From Deltaproteobacteria bacterium (GTDB lineage: Bacteria > Myxococcota_A > UBA9160 > JAJDAL01), in assembly GCA_029261875.1 (NCBI GenBank), contig JAJDAL010000054.1, positions 62,001 to 126,000 of the forward strand: DNA of 64,000 bases, read 5' to 3'. How positions within the stretch are numbered: the first letter of the stretch is position 1; every line of letters begins with the position of its first letter. Under the pieces are notes generated by a model. That model saw nothing but the letters and a program-made list of their open reading frames with translations, ran no database searches and was not told the origin of the DNA. Both the position numbers and the translations under genes were made by a program. Positions 60,137 to 64,000 of this stretch are shown here, piece after piece.

Positions 60137-61563
60137 CCTAGTCGGGCAATGTACTCCGCGAGGTCGCGCCTGACCACGGGCGCCAGAATGTACAGGCCCA
60201 GTACGTTGGCGAGCGCCATGGCGAAGATCAGGGAATCCGAAAAATCGAGTACGGATTCGAGGGTGGTGGTGCAACCCAGGATTACGGCGGCACAGAAGAT
60301 CAGGTTGTAGGAGAGCCTGGTCGCCCGACTGCGGCCGAAGAGATAGAGCCAACCCGCCAGGCCGTAGTAGGACCAGGAAATCATGGTGGAGAACGCAAAC
60401 AACGCGACCACCACACCGAGCACGAGGGGAAACCAGGAAACCACACTCCCCAACGCCTGGGAGGTGAATTCGACGCCCGACATGCCCGGTGGACCCGCCG
60501 CAGGGTCGTAGATCGTGACCACGATGACGAGGCCCGTGAGTGTGCAGACCACGATCGTGTCCAGGAAGGGCTCGAGGAGCGCGACGTACCCTTCGGTGAT
60601 GGGCGCTGCGGTCCGTACCGCGGAATGCGCGATGGCGGCGGAGCCGATGCCCGCTTCGTTGGAGAAGGCGGCGCGGCGGAAGCCCAGAATCAACACCGCA
60701 ACGGCCCCTCCGGCGACACCGTCCGGTGTAAAGGCGCCGCGGACGATGGCCGCGATCGCGCCGGGAATCTTTTCCGCGTTCACGCCGAGGGCCACCAACG
60801 CCATGCCGACGTAGAGCAAGAGCATGATGGGGACGAGCTTCGAGGTGACGCGCGCGATGCCGCGAATTCCGCCCACGATCACGAGCCCGACCAACAGTGC
60901 GAGGATGCTGCCGAACAGCCAGCCGCGCTGGGCGAGAACACTCGCATTGCCACCCGTGATGCCCAAGATCTGAACGTAGGCCTGGTTGGCCTGAAACATG
61001 TTGCCGATGCCCAAACAGCCCAGCAGGATGCAGACCGCGTAGTAGGCCGCCAAGACGCGACCCAGCCTCGGCCAATTGCGCTCCGCCAACCCATTGCGGA
61101 GGTAGTACATGGGGCCGCCGGCGATGCGACCTTCCGCGTCCACTTCCCGATAGCGCACCGCCAACGCACACTCGACGAACTTCGACGACATGCCGAGAAA
61201 GCCCGCCACGATCATCCAGAAGATCGCGCCGGGGCCGCCGATGGAAACCGCAATCGCAACGTGCGCGATGTTCCCCACGCCGACGGTGCCCGATACCGCG
61301 GTGGCGAGGGCCTGGAAGTGAGAGATTTCACCGTCCGCCGCGGGATCCGCGAAATCGCCTCGCACCAGGCGCAGGGCGTGGCCGAAGCCGCGGATGTTGA
61401 TGAACCGAAGGTAGACGGTGAAGAAGAGGGCCCCGGCGATCAGCCACACGACGATCAGGGGGAGTTCGCTACCGCCGACTTCCACGGAGAAGAAGACGAA
61501 ATTCGACAAGGCACGTGCCGCGGGCCGAAAGGCCGCGTCGACGATGGCGTCGATCCCCTCCAC
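60133..61563 (-). CDS. Sodium:alanine/glycine symporter (AGCS family)
   Basis: A 476-residue polytopic protein from GTG 61563 (AGGA is adjacent). AVSGTVGVGNIAHVAIAVS, GGPGAIFWMIVAGFLGMSSK, AAFSNEAGIGSAAIAHSAV and TMISWSYYGLAGWLYLFG are AGCS hallmarks. It imports small neutral amino acids such as alanine or glycine with sodium. It starts a leftward operon and is divergent from the TauD gene (45-base gap). An unexpected partner for lipid genes; it may supply a substrate or be a chance neighbour. Confidence 0.9.
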   Translation of the reverse strand: MEGIDAIVDAAFRPAARALSNFVFFSVEVGGSELPLIVVWLIAGALFFTVYLRFINIRGFGHALRLVRGDFADPAADGEISHFQALATAVSGTVGVGNIAHVAIAVSIGGPGAIFWMIVAGFLGMSSKFVECALAVRYREVDAEGRIAGGPMYYLRNGLAERNWPRLGRVLAAYYAVCILLGCLGIGNMFQANQAYVQILGITGGNASVLAQRGWLFGSILALLVGLVIVGGIRGIARVTSKLVPIMLLLYVGMALVALGVNAEKIPGAIAAIVRGAFTPDGVAGGAVAVLILGFRRAAFSNEAGIGSAAIAHSAVRTAAPITEGYVALLEPFLDTIVVCTLTGLVIVVTIYDPAAGPPGMSGVEFTSQALGSVVSWFPLVLGVVVALFAFSTMISWSYYGLAGWLYLFGRSRATRLSYNLIFCAAVILGCTTTLESVLDFSDSLIFAMALANVLGLYILAPVVRRDLAEYIARLG

Positions 61564-61608
61564 TCCTGCGTTGTAGGACGGGTGCGCCGAAGGCGCTAGG
61601 GTTTCGGC

Positions 61609-62469
61609 ATGGCGAAGGAACCGGGTGATTTCGAGCTGACGCCGTTTTCCGGGGCCCTCGGGGCGGAGGTTCAGGGGATCGACCTCACAGCCCCGTTGTC
61701 GGAGCTCGAGGCGAACGCGCTGCGCGAAGCACTGTGTCGCCACGGCGTGTTGTGCCTGCGGGATCAGAAGCTCTCGCGGGAGTCCCAGCTCGAATTTGCG
61801 CGCCGCTTCGGAGAACCCGATCTCCACCCCATCGCGAATGGCATGGAGGAATATCCGGAGATGATCCGGGTGCTGAGTCCCGCCGGAGAATCTGCGTTTT
61901 TCGGAACCTCCTGGCACACGGACAACAGCTTCTTCGAACGCCCGAGTGCGATCACGATCCTGTACGGCGAATCGGTCCCCCAACGCGGTGGAGACACGCT
62001 CTTTGCCTCCATGGAGGATGCCTACGAGACGCTTTCGGAGCCCCTGAAGGCGCTTCTCGAACCCCTTAGCGCGGTCCACTGTGCGGCCCGCGCCTACGAT
62101 CCCCGCACCACGGGTGACGCAAAATACCGCGGCGAGACCGCGATCACCTACACCTATTCGGATTCCATCTACGATGAAGTCGAGCACCCGGTCGTGCGCA
62201 CGCACCCGGAAACCGGGCGCAAGAGTCTCTACGTCAATCCCATGTTCACCCAAAGGATCGTTGGCCTCGAAGCCCACGAGAGTGACGCGATCCTGGAGCT
62301 CCTCTACGCACACTCCACGCGACCCGAATTCACCAGTCGACTTCGCTGGACGCCCGGTAGCGTGGCGCTCTGGGACAATCGTTGGGTTCAGCATTATGCG
62401 GTCGACGACTACCGGGATTTCGAACGTGTGATGTACCGGGTAACGATCCAGGGCACGCGACCGCGCTGA
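61609..62469 (+). CDS. TauD/TfdA-family 2-oxoglutarate-dependent dioxygenase
   Basis: A 286-residue Fe(II) enzyme. FGTSWHTDNSFFERPS holds the HxD pair, WDNRWVQHYAVDDY the distal His, and FERVMYRVTIQG the Arg that binds oxoglutarate. LYGESVPQRGGDTLFASMED is the typical loop. The family hydroxylates taurine, phenoxyacetates, carnitine precursors and others. It overlaps the amidotransferase start by one base (TGATG), so they share a transcript. Confidence 0.9.
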   Translation: MAKEPGDFELTPFSGALGAEVQGIDLTAPLSELEANALREALCRHGVLCLRDQKLSRESQLEFARRFGEPDLHPIANGMEEYPEMIRVLSPAGESAFFGTSWHTDNSFFERPSAITILYGESVPQRGGDTLFASMEDAYETLSEPLKALLEPLSAVHCAARAYDPRTTGDAKYRGETAITYTYSDSIYDEVEHPVVRTHPETGRKSLYVNPMFTQRIVGLEAHESDAILELLYAHSTRPEFTSRLRWTPGSVALWDNRWVQHYAVDDYRDFERVMYRVTIQGTRPR

Positions 62470-63308
62470 TGAGCCTGCGCGTGTTGGTGCTCGACGCCTA
62501 CGCGCCCGAAGGGCGGGACGCGCTTCGCGGGGCGGGCGGTACACCGGCCGGGCGACTCTACCAGCAGCTTCTCGAACGACTCGACCCCGACGCGGTAGTG
62601 GAAATCGCGTTTCCCGCGGATCCGGACCCCGCGCTCCCGGATGGCGCGGCGCTCGCCGGCTACGACGGCGTTGTCTGGACGGGATCGAGCCTCACGATTC
62701 TCGAGGGGCGCGATCCGCGCGTTTCGCGTCAGATCGATTTTGCCCGCCGCCTCTACGCCGCGGGCGTGCCGAGCTTCGGGAGTTGCTGGGCCGCCCAGAT
62801 CGCTTCCGTCGCCGCCGGCGGACGCTGCGACGCGAATCCGAAGGGCCGCGAGTTCGGCGTGTCCCGCCGCATCACGCTTTCCGCGGTCGGGCGGGCCCAC
62901 CCCCTGTTCCAGGGCAAACCCGCCACCTTCGATGCATTCACGAGTCACGCGGACGAAGTGGTCGAGTTACCGGAGGGGGGAGATTTGCTGGCTTCGAACG
63001 CTTGGAGCCGCGTACAGGCGGTCAGTGTCGCCCACGGGCCGGGCCGTTTCTGGGCGATTCAATATCACCCGGAATACGATCTGCACGAAGTCGCGAGCTT
63101 GTGTCGTCTGCGCCTCGACGAACTGGTCGGGCAGGGGACCTTCGCGGACGCAGCGGCGGGTCGAACCTACATCGAAGATCTCGAACGGCTGCACGGGGAC
63201 CCCTCCAACGAGACCCTGGCAAACGAGTTGGGTTTCGGTGCCGATCTCCTCGACCCGTCGATCCGCACGCTCGAGGTGCGAAACTGGTTGGCGAGTCTAC
63301 GGGCTTAA
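62469..63308 (+). CDS. Class-I glutamine amidotransferase-like protein
   Basis: A 279-residue GATase1. GSCWAAQIASVAAGG has the nucleophile Cys (within S-C-W, where many relatives have G-x-C-x-G), and WAIQYHPEYDLHEV the His-Glu pair. Members release ammonia from glutamine, or act as gamma-glutamyl hydrolases on polyamines. An extra C-terminal part of 60 residues follows. Transcribed with the TauD gene; the product is unknown. Confidence 0.85.
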   Translation: MSLRVLVLDAYAPEGRDALRGAGGTPAGRLYQQLLERLDPDAVVEIAFPADPDPALPDGAALAGYDGVVWTGSSLTILEGRDPRVSRQIDFARRLYAAGVPSFGSCWAAQIASVAAGGRCDANPKGREFGVSRRITLSAVGRAHPLFQGKPATFDAFTSHADEVVELPEGGDLLASNAWSRVQAVSVAHGPGRFWAIQYHPEYDLHEVASLCRLRLDELVGQGTFADAAAGRTYIEDLERLHGDPSNETLANELGFGADLLDPSIRTLEVRNWLASLRA

Positions 63309-63797
63309 TTCCCGCGCTTCCGGTTGCCGGGCCGCGTCCCGCCGGGCGGCTTGCCGTTCGCGACGCTCGGCCGCCTCGAGCGCGGTCTTTGTTTTGTGAC
63401 AAGGCGTGCAGAGCGTTTGAAGGTTCTCGAGCCCGTGGCTTCCGCCGTCGATCAACGGGACGATGTGATCGAGCTCCCACAACGACTTTCGCGGTTTGAA
63501 GCCGCGTTCGCGAAGCTTTCGGTGGGAGCCGCGCCCGCGCAGTTTTCGACCCAGCACATAGGTGTCGAGCCCACACGCAGCACAGATTCCCTTGTCGCGT
63601 TTTCTCACCCGCCGCCGCGCCTCCCGGGGATCGCTCTGGTTGTAGGTATCCACGCAATCCGGGTGCCAACGGCGGCGAAAGTTGACCTTCCCGCACTTCG
63701 GTCCGTCGGTATGCAGAATGGGGGTACCGCACCAGCGGCAGGTGCCGCGCGGCGCATCGGTAAAGGCGATTTCGGGTCGGCGGTGGTTCGGCAACAC
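63297..63797 (-). CDS. HNH-family nuclease
   Basis: A protein of about 166 residues. CRWCGTPILHTDGPKCGK and CAACGLDTYVLGRKL form Cys clusters for zinc; WELDHIVPLIDGGSHGLEN and CTPCHKTKTALEA form the HNH core. The start is uncertain: GTG 63797 or TTG 63794 seem best, since starting further upstream (63917) would overlap the divergent membrane gene. Stand-alone HNH proteins are often defence or repair nucleases; no partner gene is visible. The end overlaps the amidotransferase end by 12 bases. Confidence 0.75.
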   Translation of the reverse strand: MLPNHRRPEIAFTDAPRGTCRWCGTPILHTDGPKCGKVNFRRRWHPDCVDTYNQSDPREARRRVRKRDKGICAACGLDTYVLGRKLRGRGSHRKLRERGFKPRKSLWELDHIVPLIDGGSHGLENLQTLCTPCHKTKTALEAAERRERQAARRDAARQPEARELSP

Positions 63798-63891
63798 GCT
63801 GTGGGTAGCGATTGCAGTCGCATCTGCCCAGGTCCTCGCGGTTGACCCGCGCCTCCCGCGGCGCCATGCTGCTGCGCCCAGGAGGCTCGCC

Positions 63892-64000
63892 GTGTCGACA
63901 ACCCCGTCCACGCCCAAGAAACGAGGGATTCCGGGAATCCGCTGGTGGGGGAGCGCGCTCCTCGCGTTGCTGATGCTCGCGATCGTGTTCCGCGTGGAGA
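63892..64000 (+). CDS. Membrane protein, N-terminal part (partial)
   Basis: GTG 63892 has AGGAGG six bases upstream. The 36 visible codons give a basic Pro-rich head (STPSTPKKRGIPGIRWW) and the start of a membrane helix (ALLALLMLAIVFRVE). The gene runs off the right edge. The family cannot be told. Confidence 0.65.
   Translation, partial: MSTTPSTPKKRGIPGIRWWGSALLALLMLAIVFRVE

Noticed and set aside
1-64000. Search for CRISPR arrays, tRNA/rRNA genes, transposases, phage genes and attachment sites
   Set aside because: No direct-repeat/spacer pattern, no RNA-gene cores and no recombinase were seen by eye; a tRNA could still be missed without a covariance search.

Overview
The window is GC-rich, densely coded DNA from a Gram-negative bacterium. 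Exported multiheme and CXXCH proteins, an outer-membrane PagL-type deacylase, lipoprotein signals, paired acyl-CoA dehydrogenases, an ECF sigma factor with a Ser/Thr kinase, a DUF342 (FapA) protein and a CadC/OmpR-type regulator together suggest an uncultured 'deltaproteobacterial' lineage in the broad sense, such as Myxococcota or Binatota. That placement is inference: no rRNA or marker gene is present. About 50 genes are called. I saw no rRNA, tRNA, CRISPR array, transposase or phage gene, so it reads as ordinary chromosome.

Layout. 1-6.6 kb: surface-glycan-type genes (methyltransferase fragment, GT-C-like membrane protein, GT2 glycosyltransferase, sulfatase-fold lipoprotein coupled to a metallo-beta-lactamase-fold hydrolase). 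6.6-11 kb: two-subunit acyl-CoA dehydrogenase, enoyl-CoA hydratase/isomerase and fatty acid/sterol hydroxylase. 11-19.4 kb: a giant membrane-spermidine-synthase-TPR protein, an amidohydrolase, an MBOAT acyltransferase, FapA and a CBS protein. 19.4-24.4 kb: exported operon of a CXXCH protein, a LamG CXXCH protein and a Tat-exported DUF1501-like protein. 24.8-30.3 kb: redox operon DsbD - TlpA - DUF4266 lipoprotein - DUF3570 - ApbE - PagL. 30.3-37.5 kb: glycosyltransferase, TetR regulators, ICMT-like methyltransferase, a nitroreductase-like/SRPBCC fusion, a lipoprotein quinohemoprotein alcohol dehydrogenase and a winged-helix regulator. 37.8-42.5 kb: acidic exported protein, ECF sigma factor and a transmembrane kinase carrying an extracytoplasmic TPM domain. 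42.6-49.3 kb: FabZ-like dehydratase, an 1817-residue single-chain acyl-CoA carboxylase of eukaryotic domain order, and a TetR regulator behind a striking double-dyad operator. 49.4-56.2 kb: three exported proteins that share a new cysteine-rich module, plus an alpha/beta hydrolase with a C-terminal anchor-like tail. 56.2-61.6 kb: two desaturase/methyltransferase pairs arranged as mirror images, and an AGCS transporter. 61.6-64 kb: TauD dioxygenase, class-I amidotransferase, HNH nuclease and the start of a membrane protein.

The strongest candidate for an undescribed system is the 49.4-55.2 kb operon. A duplicated four-cysteine unit (first pair always C-x21-C) is attached to a beta-helix protein, a five-heme cytochrome and a CXXCH/Ig-like protein. 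In the last two, 14 cysteines keep almost identical spacing. Further leads are an SGAT motif in DUF3570 next to ApbE that resembles flavinylation sites, the kinase-TPM fusion behind an ECF sigma factor, and the eukaryote-like carboxylase. The DsbD/TlpA thiol-redox pair would suit the high load of heme and cysteine proteins.
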